64,000 bases of DNA, from NCBI GenBank assembly GCA_903789635.1, contig CAIFEY010000003.1:48228-112227 (forward strand), given 5' to 3'. The notes beneath the pieces were generated by a model, which was given only the letters and a program-made list of their open reading frames with translations, ran no database searches and was not told the origin of the DNA. Positions within the stretch are counted from its first letter, which is position 1, and each line of letters starts with the position of its first letter. This document shows positions 9,958 to 19,435 of the stretch, piece by piece. This DNA comes from an uncultured Eubacteriaceae bacterium (GTDB lineage Bacteria; Bacillota; Clostridia; Peptostreptococcales; Anaerovoracaceae). The position numbers were made by a program, and so were the translations under genes.

Positions 9958-9987
9958 GCGCCCGCCCGGCAAAAGCCGGCCGGACGC
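9958..9987 (-). terminator. Hairpin between hisS and aspS
   Basis: A 13-bp GC-rich stem with one wobble and one mismatch closes on a 4-base loop (9971-9974). No U-run follows on the minus strand, so it is more likely a processing or attenuating hairpin than a full terminator. Beside it, TTGATACT occurs twice as a direct repeat on the plus strand (about 9989-10012). Confidence 0.45.
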
Positions 9988-10034
9988 TGTTGATACTAAT
10001 TTATTGATACTGTTCAGTCCATCCGAGTGCCGGG

Positions 10035-11300
10035 CTATTTCCCGAGGAGCTCGGTAACTTTCTCCTTCAGCTGGCTCAGCGGAACCTCGTGCTGCTCGTG
10101 CGCGTCCATGTCCTTCAGCTGAACGACGCCGCCCTTGATCTCGTCCTCGCCGATCATCACGGTGAAGCGGCTGTTTAAGCGTGCCGCGTACTTGAACTGG
10201 CCCTTGACCTTGCGGGACAGGATGTCCATCTCCGCGTGCAGGCCGGACAGGCGCATCTCGTGCATCAGGCGCAGGCCCTCGCGCTTCGCCTCGTCGCCCA
10301 TGACCGCGATGAAGACATCGACCGGCTCAGGCTCCGGGAACTGGAATCCGTTCTCGTCCATCAGCAGCAGGAGGCGCTCGATGCCGAGTCCGAACCCGAC
10401 GCCAGGGACCTCCGGTCCTCCGATCTCCTCGACCAGGTGGTCGTAGCGGCCGCCTCCGCAGACGGTCGACTGCGCACCGATACCGGTGGAGACGAACTCG
10501 AACGCGGTCTTGGTGTAATAGTCCAGTCCGCGGACGATCTTAGGATTGACGACGTACTCGATTCCCATCGCGTCCAGGTTGGCCTTGAGGTCCTCGAACG
10601 CTGCCCTGCAGTCGTCGCAGAGGTAGTCGACCATCATTGGCGCGTCCTTCACGAGCTCCTGCTCGAACTCGGACTTGGTGTCCAGGATGCGCATCGGGTT
10701 GGTCTCGAAACGGGTCTTGCTCGTCTCGCTGAGCTCGTCATAGTGCGGGCGGAGGAAGTCCTTCAGCGCCTCCCTGTACTTAGGGCGGCATTCCGGGCAG
10801 CCTACGCTGTTGATCTCGAGCTGCACGTTCTTGATTCCCATCTCGTCCAGGAAGTCCTTCGCGAAGCAGATGACCTCGGCGTCCGCCAGCATGTCCGGCG
10901 TTCCGAAGACTTCGATGCCGAACTGGTGGAACTGGCGCAGGCGGCCGGCCTGCGGCTTCTCGTAGCGGAAGCACGGCGTCTCGTAGCAGAGCTTGGTCGG
11001 CTGCACGTTCGCGAACGTCTTATGCTCGGTGAACGCGCGGACCGCCGGGGACGTGCCCTCCGGCTTCAGCGTGATGCTCCTGCCGCCGTGATCGTCGAAC
11101 GTGTACATCTCCTTCTGGACGATGTCCGTTGTTCCGCCGACTCCCCTCAAAAACAATTCCGTATGTTCAAAATCCGGTGTCCGGATCTCCTTGTATCCAT
11201 AGTTTTCGCACATCCTGCGAAATTTACCTTCGACAAAGTGCCAGCGGTGAATCTCCTCCGGCATGATGTCCTTGGTCCCTTTCGGTGCTGCTGTCAGCAT
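10035..11300 (-). CDS. hisS: Histidyl-tRNA synthetase
   Basis: Class II synthetase charging tRNA-His; about 421 residues from the ATG at 11300. The frame opens further upstream, but MLTAAPKGTKDIMP is the family start, it lies 22 bases after the hemZ stop, and AGGAG/GGAG sites precede it. Motif 2 (FRYEKPQAGRLRQFHQFG) and the HisA-type motif GGGRYDHL identify the histidine-specific enzyme, followed by the C-terminal anticodon-binding domain. It sits in an operon with hemZ upstream and aspS downstream. Confidence 0.97.
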   Translation of the reverse strand: MLTAAPKGTKDIMPEEIHRWHFVEGKFRRMCENYGYKEIRTPDFEHTELFLRGVGGTTDIVQKEMYTFDDHGGRSITLKPEGTSPAVRAFTEHKTFANVQPTKLCYETPCFRYEKPQAGRLRQFHQFGIEVFGTPDMLADAEVICFAKDFLDEMGIKNVQLEINSVGCPECRPKYREALKDFLRPHYDELSETSKTRFETNPMRILDTKSEFEQELVKDAPMMVDYLCDDCRAAFEDLKANLDAMGIEYVVNPKIVRGLDYYTKTAFEFVSTGIGAQSTVCGGGRYDHLVEEIGGPEVPGVGFGLGIERLLLLMDENGFQFPEPEPVDVFIAVMGDEAKREGLRLMHEMRLSGLHAEMDILSRKVKGQFKYAARLNSRFTVMIGEDEIKGGVVQLKDMDAHEQHEVPLSQLKEKVTELLGK

Positions 11301-11322
11301 GTTCTCCACTCTCCTTTTATAT

Positions 11323-12747
11323 TTACCCCAGATTCCTGATGTTCTTCTCATCGATATCGTCCGATGTGAAGAATCCGTCGGCCTTTCTCTTACACATCTC
11401 CTCGATACGGTCGATATACTGCTGATAATTGGTGACGTTGGCCACCCTGACCAGCTTGTCCATCGCCGGATAGTAGCGCTTGGAGATGCCTCCCGCGCCT
11501 AGCGCCAGGATGCTCTGATGCTCGTCCATGATGCGGGTGTTATACAGGCCCTCGGTTCCCGGCATCGACCAGCCGGTGTTCTCGAAGTAGCCCGCCATGT
11601 GCTTCTGCCTGTACAGGTAGTACGGGCGGAAGCCCTCGGCCTCCAGGACCTCCTTGCTGTGGTCCAGCATCCGGCGGACGATGTCCGCAACCTTATAGTG
11701 GTAATCCTGGTCGATTCCCTTCAGGCGCGACGCCCGCTTCACGGCCAGGGTATGCACGGTGATGTTGTTCGCGCCGAGCTTCAGCACCTCGCTGAGCGTC
11801 CTCGCGAAGTCCTCCGGCTGTTCCTCCGGGAGTCCGGCGATCAGGTCCGCGTTCACGACCGGGAAGCCGACCGACGACGCCATCTTAAACGCCTCGCGGA
11901 TCTCATCCGGCGTGTGGCTCCTTCCGATGATGTCCAGAGTCTCCTGCTTCATCGACTGCGGGTTGATGCTGATCCTGCCGACGTTATGCTTCTTCAGCAC
12001 CTTCAGCTTGTCCATCGTGATCGTATCCGGGCGCCCCGCCTCGACGGAGAACTCCTTCAATTTACTCAGGTCCCAGCATTCTTCTACAGTCGTCAGCATC
12101 TGATCCATCTGTTCCGCGCTCAGCGTGGTCGGCGTGCCGCCCCCGACGTACACGGACTCCGGGTGGATCCCCTGCTCCTTCATCTTCTCCCCGACGAAGC
12201 GGATCTCCTTAAGAAGCGTCGGCAGATACCTAGCGATCTCCCCGTCAGGAACCTGGTTCGATGCGAACGAGCAGTACAGGCACCTCGTCGGGCAGAACGG
12301 GATTCCGATGTAGATTCCGATGGAATCCGGGTCCGGTTCGCCCATGCTCTCCTGCTGGTACGCGTACATATTCGTGATCAGGTCGGCCTTCTCCTCCGTC
12401 AAAAAATAATCCTTCAGGAAGATCGACCGGACCTGCTGCGGATCCTTGTATTCATGCAGCAGCTCGCCGGCCAGCTTGACCGGCCTCACGCCCGTCAGGA
12501 TGCCCCAGTCCGGCCGCTTGCCCGTCAGGGCGGAGAGCTTTCTGAAAATCTCCCTCTTTACCTCATCCCTGTCGGTGCTTCCGGCCTCGTTGATCTTCAG
12601 GCAGTCCTCATCCGGATCGTCCTCCTCAAGCAGGACGTATTTCTCCGGCGGCAGAAACTCGTCGATGAGCTCCTGCATCAGCGCCTTCTTCTGGACGCCG
12701 AAAAACTTGATTTTGATTGTGAATTCGTTTGTATTATCGATTGACAA
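11323..12747 (-). CDS. hemZ: HemZ-type coproporphyrinogen dehydrogenase-like radical SAM protein
   Basis: A 474-residue radical SAM enzyme of the HemN/HemZ group. The cluster-binding motif CPTRCLYC has cysteines at 152, 156 and 159, followed by GGGTPTTL, FSVEAGRPDT and LIAGLPEEQ, all typical of HemN-like proteins. An N-terminal domain of about 140 residues is characteristic of the HemZ subgroup. HemN proteins decarboxylate coproporphyrinogen III without oxygen, but many HemZ/HemW-like relatives act otherwise and no other haem genes are visible, so the substrate is uncertain. It overlaps the upstream MBL gene by 14 bases. Confidence 0.85.
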   Translation of the reverse strand: MSIDNTNEFTIKIKFFGVQKKALMQELIDEFLPPEKYVLLEEDDPDEDCLKINEAGSTDRDEVKREIFRKLSALTGKRPDWGILTGVRPVKLAGELLHEYKDPQQVRSIFLKDYFLTEEKADLITNMYAYQQESMGEPDPDSIGIYIGIPFCPTRCLYCSFASNQVPDGEIARYLPTLLKEIRFVGEKMKEQGIHPESVYVGGGTPTTLSAEQMDQMLTTVEECWDLSKLKEFSVEAGRPDTITMDKLKVLKKHNVGRISINPQSMKQETLDIIGRSHTPDEIREAFKMASSVGFPVVNADLIAGLPEEQPEDFARTLSEVLKLGANNITVHTLAVKRASRLKGIDQDYHYKVADIVRRMLDHSKEVLEAEGFRPYYLYRQKHMAGYFENTGWSMPGTEGLYNTRIMDEHQSILALGAGGISKRYYPAMDKLVRVANVTNYQQYIDRIEEMCKRKADGFFTSDDIDEKNIRNLG

Positions 12748-13354
12748 AGGGGTTCGTCTCCTTTTCTGTCTGTACGGTGCTGGTTCCCATGTGGCCCGGC
12801 AGGAGCACGGTGTCTCCCGGGAGCTCCAGAATGCGGTGCAGGGAACGGATGATCGCGTCGTAGTCTCCGCCCGGGAAGTCGGTGCGGCCGATCGATCCTC
12901 TGAAAACCGTGTCGCCGCAGAAGCAGTACTTGTCGACCAGGATGACCTGTCCGCCCGGCGTATGGCCAGGGGTGTGGTAAAACTTGATCTTCATGTTTCC
13001 GATCGTCATCTCGTCGCCGTCCTTGACGTACTTGTCGGCGTGCTCAGTGATCGTCCTTCTGTTGATCGAGCGGGAGGAGTTGAACGCCGGGTCCTCCAGG
13101 ACCTTCTTCTCGTCCTCGTGCGCGAGCACCTGAACGCCCGGCAGCACCTGACGGAATTCCTCGATGCCGCCGATATGGTCGCCGTGGCCGTGCGTGAGCA
13201 GGATCCAGCCGATGTGAAGCCCCTGCTCCCTGATGCAGTCCGCCAGCTCCTCGCTGAATCCGCCCGGGTCTACGATGAATCCCTCGTTCGTCTCATCGTA
13301 GACCAGATAGGTGTTGACGAAAATCGGACCGGTTTCGTAATGCTTGATTTCCAT
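12734..13354 (-). CDS. MBL-fold metallo-hydrolase (glyoxalase II-like)
   Basis: A 206-residue metallo-beta-lactamase-fold protein from the ATG at 13354, which has an AGGAG site 6 bases upstream; the longer frame to 13441 lacks such support. The metal motif HGHGDH, then HTPGHTPGG, CFCGDTVF and a late LLPGHM give the complete ligand set of the glyoxalase II-like YcbL/YqgX group. In Bacillota this gene often sits between rel and hemZ or hisS, as here. The substrate is unknown; thioester hydrolysis is only a family-level guess. Confidence 0.88.
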   Translation of the reverse strand: MEIKHYETGPIFVNTYLVYDETNEGFIVDPGGFSEELADCIREQGLHIGWILLTHGHGDHIGGIEEFRQVLPGVQVLAHEDEKKVLEDPAFNSSRSINRRTITEHADKYVKDGDEMTIGNMKIKFYHTPGHTPGGQVILVDKYCFCGDTVFRGSIGRTDFPGGDYDAIIRSLHRILELPGDTVLLPGHMGTSTVQTEKETNPFVNR

Positions 13355-13583
13355 ATTTATCTCCTGTTCTGACCACCGCACGGGGCGCGGCCATGAGCGC
13401 TGACCGTTCAGCGTTTCTTCAGCTGACGGTTCGTCTGACAAAAATTAAACAGCATATGTACAACGAGGCTACTGCAACAGCTGCAGTTCCCGCATCCGCA
13501 AAGGCGCCTCCTGCAGCAAACTGCGGAAGACGTGCGGTCGCGGCTGCGTGCTGCTGCACCGGCCTCGCTGAAAATTTCCTGCT

Positions 13584-15788
13584 CTATACGCCCGAGCGGA
13601 ATGCATTGATGACGTCCGGGATCTTGCGCATCTTTCTCATGACGCTCTCGACCTGGTCCGTATCTTTAATCGTGAGGGAAAGGGTCAGGCGCATGCGTCC
13701 GTCCTTATCCACTCGTCCGTTTACACTCTCAATATTGACATCCATCTCGTCGCAGACACGGGAAACATCCGAGAACATCCCCTTCCGATCGGTGAAGACG
13801 ACGGTGATCGCCGCCTGGTAGATCTGATCCTCCGGTTCGTCCTTCTTCCATTCCACTTCGATGAATCTTGCGCGCTCGGATTCCGGCATGGCCACGATAT
13901 TCGTGCAGTCCCTGCGGTGTACCGATACGCCCCTGCCCTTGGTGATGAATCCGATGATGTCATCCCCCGGGACCGGGTTGCAGCAATGCGCTACGCGGAC
14001 CATCAGGCCGTCCATGCCCTTGACGATGATTCCGGCATCGCGGTGTTTCTTCTTCTTTCTGACGTCCGACTTAGCCGACGCGCGGAGGAAGGCCTGCTCT
14101 TCTTTAGCACGCTTCTTCTCCTGCTCGCGCTGCTGTTCCTGGTCGTACTGCTCGAACAGGATCTTCGCGAACCTGCTCAGGAGCGATCCTCCCTGGGACA
14201 GCTGCTTGTAGGCCTCGTCCAGGGTCGAGAAGTTCATCTTCTTCATCGCCTGGTTGAGGTACACGGACCTGGTAACATTAGACGGCTCGTAGCCTTTCTT
14301 CTTAATGTACTTGTCCAGTGCCTCGCGGCCGCGGTTGATGTCGTCGCCGTTGTTCTGCTTCTTCAGCCAGGAACGGATCTTGTTCTTGGCCGTCGAGCTC
14401 TTCACGATCTTCAGCCAGTCGACGCTTGGTCCCGAGGAGTTTGGGTTGGTGACGATCTCGACGATGTCGCCGCTGCTCAGCGGGTGATCGATCGTGACCA
14501 TCTTTCCGTTTACCTTTGCCCCGACACAGTGGCAGCCGACATCGGTGTGGATCTTGAAGGCGAAGTCCAGCGGCGTAGAACCCGCAGGGAGGTCGATGAC
14601 CTCGCCCTTAGGCGTGAATACGAATACCTGAGACGAGAACAGATCCATCTTCAGGGTGTCCAGGAAATCCTTAGGATCCTGCAGATCTTTCTGCCACTCG
14701 ATGGCCTGACGGAGCCAGGCGAGCTTCATTTCTTCCTTATTCGTCTTGCCGGAGGTGCTTCCCTCCTTGTATTTCCAGTGTGCGGCAATACCATATTCTG
14801 CGACGCGGTGCATCTCGTAGGTCCTGATCTGGATCTCGAACGGGACGCCGTTCTCGCCCAGCACCGTCGTGTGAAGCGACTGGTACATGTTCGGCTTAGG
14901 CATCGCGATGTAGTCCTTGAAACGGCCCGGGATCGGCTTCCACATCGTGTGAACCTGTCCCAGGACCGCATAGCAGTCGCGCACCGTCTCGACGATGACA
15001 CGGACGGCGATGAGGTCAAAGATCTCATCCAGCTGCTTATGCTGGACGGTCATTTTCTTGTAGATGCTGTACAGCTGCTTGGAGCGGCCCATGATGTCGT
15101 ACTTCATGTGCATGTCATCCAGAGCATCCTTGATCTCCGCGATGACGTTGTGGATCATCTCCTCGCGCTGCTGCTTCTTCGCGTTTACCTTCTGCTCAAG
15201 ATCTGCGTACTCCTGAGGGTGCAGATACTTCAGCGAGATATTCTCAAGCTCAAACTTGACGGTATAAATACCGAGACGACCTGCGAGCGGCGCATAGATG
15301 TCCAGGGTCTCCCGCGATTTCTCGATAATCTTGGCAGGAGTCATGAACTCTATGGTACGCATATTATGCAGACGGTCGGCGAGCTTGATAATCAGGACAC
15401 GGATGTCCTTAGACATCGCGAGGAACATCTTGCGCAGGTTCTCCGCCTGCGCCTGTTCCTTGCTGTCGAATTTCAGATTTCCGAGCTTGGTGACACCGTC
15501 AACCAGGAGGGCGATATCCTCGCCGAAGTCATCGACGAGCTGCTCCCTTGTATAACTGGTGTCTTCCACGGTATCGTGGAGCATGCCGGCGACCAGCGTC
15601 TCGTCATCCATGCCCAGCTGGGCGAGGATGACCGCGACGGCGATCGGGTGAACCAGGTACGGTTCCCCGCTCTTTCTGAGCTGGCCGTCGTGGAGCTCCT
15701 TGGCTTTATCATAAGCCCTGCCGATCAGTTCTGTATCATATGGTTTATACTGCAGGATTTCTTCTAAAAACTTCGATTTTGTCTTCAT
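13584..15788 (-). CDS. rel: Bifunctional (p)ppGpp synthetase/hydrolase Rel
   Basis: Makes and degrades the stringent-response alarmone. The 734 residues contain, in order, the HD hydrolase domain (H47, H71-D72, LHDTVEDT), the synthetase domain with RFKDYIAMPKPN, a TGS domain (VFVFTPKGEVIDLP), a helical/zinc-finger region with HCCNPVPGD, and a C-terminal ACT domain. The intact HD residues and the RFKD (RXKD-type) motif fit a bifunctional Gram-positive Rel rather than synthetase-only RelA. It starts 29 bases after secDF and is probably co-transcribed with it. Confidence 0.97.
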   Translation of the reverse strand: MKTKSKFLEEILQYKPYDTELIGRAYDKAKELHDGQLRKSGEPYLVHPIAVAVILAQLGMDDETLVAGMLHDTVEDTSYTREQLVDDFGEDIALLVDGVTKLGNLKFDSKEQAQAENLRKMFLAMSKDIRVLIIKLADRLHNMRTIEFMTPAKIIEKSRETLDIYAPLAGRLGIYTVKFELENISLKYLHPQEYADLEQKVNAKKQQREEMIHNVIAEIKDALDDMHMKYDIMGRSKQLYSIYKKMTVQHKQLDEIFDLIAVRVIVETVRDCYAVLGQVHTMWKPIPGRFKDYIAMPKPNMYQSLHTTVLGENGVPFEIQIRTYEMHRVAEYGIAAHWKYKEGSTSGKTNKEEMKLAWLRQAIEWQKDLQDPKDFLDTLKMDLFSSQVFVFTPKGEVIDLPAGSTPLDFAFKIHTDVGCHCVGAKVNGKMVTIDHPLSSGDIVEIVTNPNSSGPSVDWLKIVKSSTAKNKIRSWLKKQNNGDDINRGREALDKYIKKKGYEPSNVTRSVYLNQAMKKMNFSTLDEAYKQLSQGGSLLSRFAKILFEQYDQEQQREQEKKRAKEEQAFLRASAKSDVRKKKKHRDAGIIVKGMDGLMVRVAHCCNPVPGDDIIGFITKGRGVSVHRRDCTNIVAMPESERARFIEVEWKKDEPEDQIYQAAITVVFTDRKGMFSDVSRVCDEMDVNIESVNGRVDKDGRMRLTLSLTIKDTDQVESVMRKMRKIPDVINAFRSGV

Positions 15789-15817
15789 GACATCTCATCC
15801 TTTAGAACAAACCGGCA

Positions 15818-18259
15818 TTATTTTTTCCTTTTATAGGAAGTATGTTTCTGCTGATTCTTCTTCTTGTTTTTCTTATTCGCATGCTTCTGACCGGAGGATG
15901 CGTTTGCAGCACTCTGCGTGTTCGCAGTGTTCTGCGTGTTTTCCTCTGCAGCCGGTGCGTCAGCGGTCTGCTGAGCCTCGATCTGCTTAGGAGCCTCCTC
16001 GTGATGCTTCTTTTCCTTCTTCTTAGCCTCAATACGCTCCTTGTTCTTAGCAATCTGCGCGTAGCGGGAAGCCTCCGAACGCTTGTTGAACTCGTAGTAC
16101 AGCGGGCTGCACAGGCAGATGGAGGAATACGTTCCTACGGCGACACCGACCATCAGAGGCAGGACGAATGCTGCGAGCTCCGAGGATACGAAGAACAGCA
16201 GCGGGATAATCGCGAGCTCTGTCGTCAGTGACGTCATGATCGAACGGTCTAAGGTCTGGGTGATACTGGTATCCAGTACCTCCAGGAACGGCTTGCCGCG
16301 CATCAGATGCGTGTTCTCACGGACTCGGTCGAAGATTACGATGGTATCGTTGATGGAGTATCCGACGATGGTCAGTACCGCAGCAACGAACGGGTTGTCG
16401 ACGGTGATGCCGAATATCGCGTACACGCCGATCAGAACGAGCACATCGTGGCCGATTCCCGCGATCGCGGCGACACCGTACTTCCAGGACTTGAACCGGA
16501 AGATGATGTACAGCAGCATGCCGAGTGCGGCGATTAAGATGGACTTGATCGCGTTATTTCTCAATTCGCTTCCGACGGAAGGTCCAAACTCCTCAGACGA
16601 AATGACGGAGCTCTCTGTACGGTTGAACGCCTTCTCCAGGCTCTGCTGAACCGCGGCTCTCTCGTCCGCCTTCAGTGACTTGGACGTACGGAGGATGATC
16701 TCATGCTGACCCTTTCCGGAGTATACAACCGTCGGATCCAGCTTGTACTGGCTGACAGCCTTCTTGACCTCCGTCGTGCTGACCTTCTGACCCATATCCA
16801 TCTGGATCATGGTACCGCCGGTGAAGTCGATACCGTAGTTGAATCCATGGAAGATCAGGAAGCACAGACCGACGACGATGAACGCGCCGCTGCATGCGTA
16901 GAAGATCTTTCTCTTCTCGATGAAGTGTACGTGATGCTTGATCCAGCGCTTAGGTGTTCCGTCAGCGTGGCATCCGAACAGCGTATTCTTGGCAAATCTG
17001 CTGTCTGCCAGGGAGCTGACGAACAGCTGCGTGATGACAACTGCCGTGAAGATGCTGACGATGATGGAAATCATCAGGGTGATCGCGAATCCCTTAACCG
17101 TCGGGGATCCGAGCTCGTACAGGACGATGGTCGCGATCAGGGTAGTGATCTGCGAGTCTAATACCGTCACGAGTGCGTGGCGGAAACCTTCATCCACGGC
17201 GGACCGTATCGATCGTCCCTTTCCTATCTCTTCCTTAATTCTCGTAAAGATGATGACGTTCGCATCGACGGCCATTCCTACTCCGAGGATGATACCGGCG
17301 ATTCCCGGCAGGGTCAGTACCGCGCCGATCAGATGCATGGCTCCGAGTACGAGCAGGACGTACAGCGCGAGCGCGATGTCCGCGAATACGCCGAGCAGGT
17401 TGAACGCGAAGATCATGAACAGGAATACCAGTCCGAGACCGATGGCTCCGGCTACGATACTCTTATTCAGCGCGTTCGCTCCGATGGATGCGGTCTGTAC
17501 GGAGGAGGAAACCTCATGCAGGGAAACCGGCAGGGATCCTCCGCGGATCAGTGCGGCCTCTTCTGTAGCCTCTTCCTTGCTCATTCCGCCGGATCCTCCC
17601 GTGATCTCACAGGTGGAGGAGTCGATTCTCTCCGACGCAGTCGGCGCCGTCAGGATATCGTCGTCCAGCCAGATAACAATGGAAGAATTGCTTACCGTCG
17701 TTCCATTGTCCTGAACGGTTGCGGTGACATCGCCGTTCGCGGCCTTCTCCGTCGCATCGGCAAATTTCTCCTGGCCTGCAGAAGTCAGCTTCAGGTCAAT
17801 CTTGTAACCGCCGTTCTCCTGGTCCTGGCTCGCGGACGCGTTCTTGACGTCGGAACCGGTCATGATCGTCGTGCCGTCAGCCAGCGTGAAACGCAGCTTG
17901 GCGGTCTTTCCGATCTTGTTGATCGCCGACTTGGCGTCCTTGACGCCAGGCATCTCGACACGCAGGCGGTTAGTACCTTCTACATTAACTGTAGCCTCGG
18001 AAACACCCATTGCGTTGACACGGCGGTTCAGGACCTCCTTGGTCTGCTCCATTACCGTCTTCTCTTTCGATGCGCTCATGTTGCCGGTGTCGGCCTGCAG
18101 AACGACATACACGCCGCCATCGATATCCAGTCCATACTTCAGGGAGTCCTTCAGATTGCTCATCGAACCCAGGCCGAAGATGGATGCATACCAGCCGATT
18201 ACCACGGCCGCAATGACGACGACACTCAGGATTTTCTTTACTCTCGTCTTCATTTTCAT
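15818..18259 (-). CDS. secDF: SecD-SecF fusion, protein-export membrane subunit
   Basis: RND-type membrane protein that uses the proton motive force to help SecYEG export. SecD and SecF are fused in one 813-residue chain. The SecD half has the first membrane helix (about 9-30), DGGVYVVLQAD, the large extracytoplasmic domain and IILGVGMAVDANVIIF. The SecF half begins near the KRWIKHH segment and has FTGGTMIQ and GYSINDTIVIFDR. The last roughly 80 residues are a Lys/Gln/Ala-rich tail. A strong promoter at 18308-18336 and the yajC terminator upstream show that secDF has its own transcription start. Confidence 0.96.
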   Translation of the reverse strand: MKMKTRVKKILSVVVIAAVVIGWYASIFGLGSMSNLKDSLKYGLDIDGGVYVVLQADTGNMSASKEKTVMEQTKEVLNRRVNAMGVSEATVNVEGTNRLRVEMPGVKDAKSAINKIGKTAKLRFTLADGTTIMTGSDVKNASASQDQENGGYKIDLKLTSAGQEKFADATEKAANGDVTATVQDNGTTVSNSSIVIWLDDDILTAPTASERIDSSTCEITGGSGGMSKEEATEEAALIRGGSLPVSLHEVSSSVQTASIGANALNKSIVAGAIGLGLVFLFMIFAFNLLGVFADIALALYVLLVLGAMHLIGAVLTLPGIAGIILGVGMAVDANVIIFTRIKEEIGKGRSIRSAVDEGFRHALVTVLDSQITTLIATIVLYELGSPTVKGFAITLMISIIVSIFTAVVITQLFVSSLADSRFAKNTLFGCHADGTPKRWIKHHVHFIEKRKIFYACSGAFIVVGLCFLIFHGFNYGIDFTGGTMIQMDMGQKVSTTEVKKAVSQYKLDPTVVYSGKGQHEIILRTSKSLKADERAAVQQSLEKAFNRTESSVISSEEFGPSVGSELRNNAIKSILIAALGMLLYIIFRFKSWKYGVAAIAGIGHDVLVLIGVYAIFGITVDNPFVAAVLTIVGYSINDTIVIFDRVRENTHLMRGKPFLEVLDTSITQTLDRSIMTSLTTELAIIPLLFFVSSELAAFVLPLMVGVAVGTYSSICLCSPLYYEFNKRSEASRYAQIAKNKERIEAKKKEKKHHEEAPKQIEAQQTADAPAAEENTQNTANTQSAANASSGQKHANKKNKKKNQQKHTSYKRKK

Positions 18260-18307
18260 CCTTTCAACTTACACGAATTGTATTGATCTTGATAATTGCA
18301 CCTTACC

Positions 18308-18336
18308 ATTTTACTACGTTTCCACAGTGCTTTCAA
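18308..18336 (-). promoter_or_regulatory. Promoter of secDF-rel
   Basis: Minus-strand -35 TTGAAA (18331-18336) and -10 TAAAAT (18308-18313) with an ideal 17-base spacer, about 50 bases upstream of secDF and downstream of the yajC terminator. Confidence 0.78.
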
Positions 18337-18405
18337 GCAATCGATAGTTTTCCGACGGTTCTGACCTGAACCGCGTTCCACCATGTATTCGATGGAAAAC
18401 ACGGG

Positions 18406-18448
18406 AAACAAAAAGCCGCAGCGGCAACTCTGATTGTCACTGCGGCTT
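18406..18448 (-). terminator. Intrinsic terminator of yajC
   Basis: A 9-bp perfect stem (AAGCCGCAG 18413-18421 with CTGCGGCTT 18440-18448) is followed on the minus strand by a T-rich run. It lies just downstream of the yajC stop, so yajC and secDF are transcribed separately. Confidence 0.8.
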
Positions 18449-18475
18449 CCTATCATTTTCTCAGAATTACGCGGA

Positions 18476-19024
18476 TTACTTATCCTCGCCGTCTGTCTCA
18501 GGCGCGTTGTCTGTCTGCTCAGGAGCATCCGTCTCCGGCTTCTCATCAGCAGGCTTCTCCGCCTTCTTGCTGGTCTTATTTGCCGCCGGCTCATCGTTCT
18601 GCTCCGGTTCCTTCTTCTTCAGCATTTTCAGACCCTTGTTGCCCGTGCGCTCCTCATTCTCGTCCTCTGCAGCCTTGCTTGTCTTAGCAGCAGATGTGCT
18701 CTGGGATGCGCCGCCCTTCTTCTTGAGCGTCTTGGAAATTCCCCACTCCATGAGCTCGATCTTGGTCTTCGCGGAGCCGACCTCGATGACGATGTTTCCA
18801 TCCTTCTTCACCGTATTGACGACACCGACGATTCCGCCGATGGTTACGATCTCATCGCCCTTCTGGAGAGCGCTTCTCATCTCTTTTTGCTCTTTCTCTC
18901 TCTTCTTCTGCGGTCTGATCATTAAGAAGTACATCAGAGCGAAGAAGACGACCAGCATCAGAATCGTGCTGATCATGCCGCCAGATGACTTAGAAGCTGC
19001 CAGCAAAATTGCGGTATTCCACAT
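18476..19024 (-). CDS. yajC: Preprotein translocase accessory protein YajC
   Basis: Small single-span membrane protein associated with SecDF. The hydrophobic helix lies at residues 17-36, followed by the family signature FLMIRPQKKREKE and GDEIVTIGGIVGVV. At 182 residues it is about twice the usual length. The extra 80 or so C-terminal residues are a charged Lys/Glu/Ala/Asp-rich tail that looks disordered. SecDF in the same window also has a charged low-complexity tail. The start codon has a GGGAGG site and a good promoter about 60-90 bases upstream. Confidence 0.92.
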   Translation of the reverse strand: MWNTAILLAASKSSGGMISTILMLVVFFALMYFLMIRPQKKREKEQKEMRSALQKGDEIVTIGGIVGVVNTVKKDGNIVIEVGSAKTKIELMEWGISKTLKKKGGASQSTSAAKTSKAAEDENEERTGNKGLKMLKKKEPEQNDEPAANKTSKKAEKPADEKPETDAPEQTDNAPETDGEDK

Positions 19025-19084
19025 AATAGTTCCTCCCTGCGTTGTTTTTCACGTTAAGTAACAAGTAAAATGCTTAACACTATG

Positions 19085-19113
19085 ACTATACAATAAAACC
19101 GCCGTTCGTGCAA
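19085..19113 (-). promoter_or_regulatory. Promoter of yajC
   Basis: Minus-strand -35 TTGCAC (19108-19113) and -10 TATAGT (19085-19090), spacer 17 bases, lying between the tRNA genes and yajC. Confidence 0.75.
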
Positions 19114-19192
19114 TGCTGAAGAAGAAAGAATCTCCGCATAATCCCACGTTCCGGCGGCAAAATTAACCTTTTCTGTCAAAAAAGAAAAAAAC

Positions 19193-19276
19193 TGCCGGCG
19201 ATGGGGGTCGAACCCATACGGTGTTGCCACCACGGGATTTTGAATCCCGCACGTCTGCCAATTCCATCACGCCGGC
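19193..19276 (-). tRNA. tRNA-Leu (anticodon CAA)
   Basis: An 84-base class II tRNA. The 7-bp acceptor stem is GCCGGCG/CGCCGGC with discriminator A. The anticodon loop TTCAAAA lies on stem CGGGA/TCCCG and gives anticodon CAA for UUG codons. A long variable arm and the T-loop GGTTCGACCCC are present. CCA is not encoded. A T-rich stretch follows directly and may end the transcript. Confidence 0.95.
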
Positions 19277-19308
19277 ACAGACTTTCCTGTCTGAAGATAA
19301 AAAAATGG

Positions 19309-19388
19309 TGCGGCTGACTGGATTTGAACCAGCACGGTTGCCCATACGGCCCTCAACCGTACGCGTCTGCCAATTCCGCCACAGCCGC
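19309..19388 (-). tRNA. tRNA-Leu (anticodon GAG)
   Basis: An 80-base class II tRNA with acceptor stem GCGGCTG/CAGCCGC and discriminator A. The anticodon loop TTGAGGG gives GAG for CUC/CUU codons. It has the long variable arm typical of tRNA-Leu and the T-loop GGTTCAAATCC. CCA is not encoded. It lies 32 bases upstream of the other tRNA-Leu and is probably co-transcribed with it. Confidence 0.95.
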
Positions 19389-19395
19389 ACGATGA

Positions 19396-19412
19396 ATGAC
19401 GCAGAGCGTCAT
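19396..19412 (-). terminator. Short perfect hairpin upstream of the tRNA pair
   Basis: A 7-bp perfect stem (ATGACGC/GCGTCAT) with a 3-base loop lies between the substrate-binding-protein stop and the tRNA genes. It has no U-run; it may be a processing site or part of a terminator. Confidence 0.35.
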
Positions 19413-19435
19413 ATCATGCAAATGTTATGATCCGT

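Noticed and set aside
9958..10012. T-box leader upstream of aspS
   Set aside because: No T-box core sequence (AGGGTGGNACCGCG-type) was found; only a simple hairpin and an 8-base direct repeat are present.
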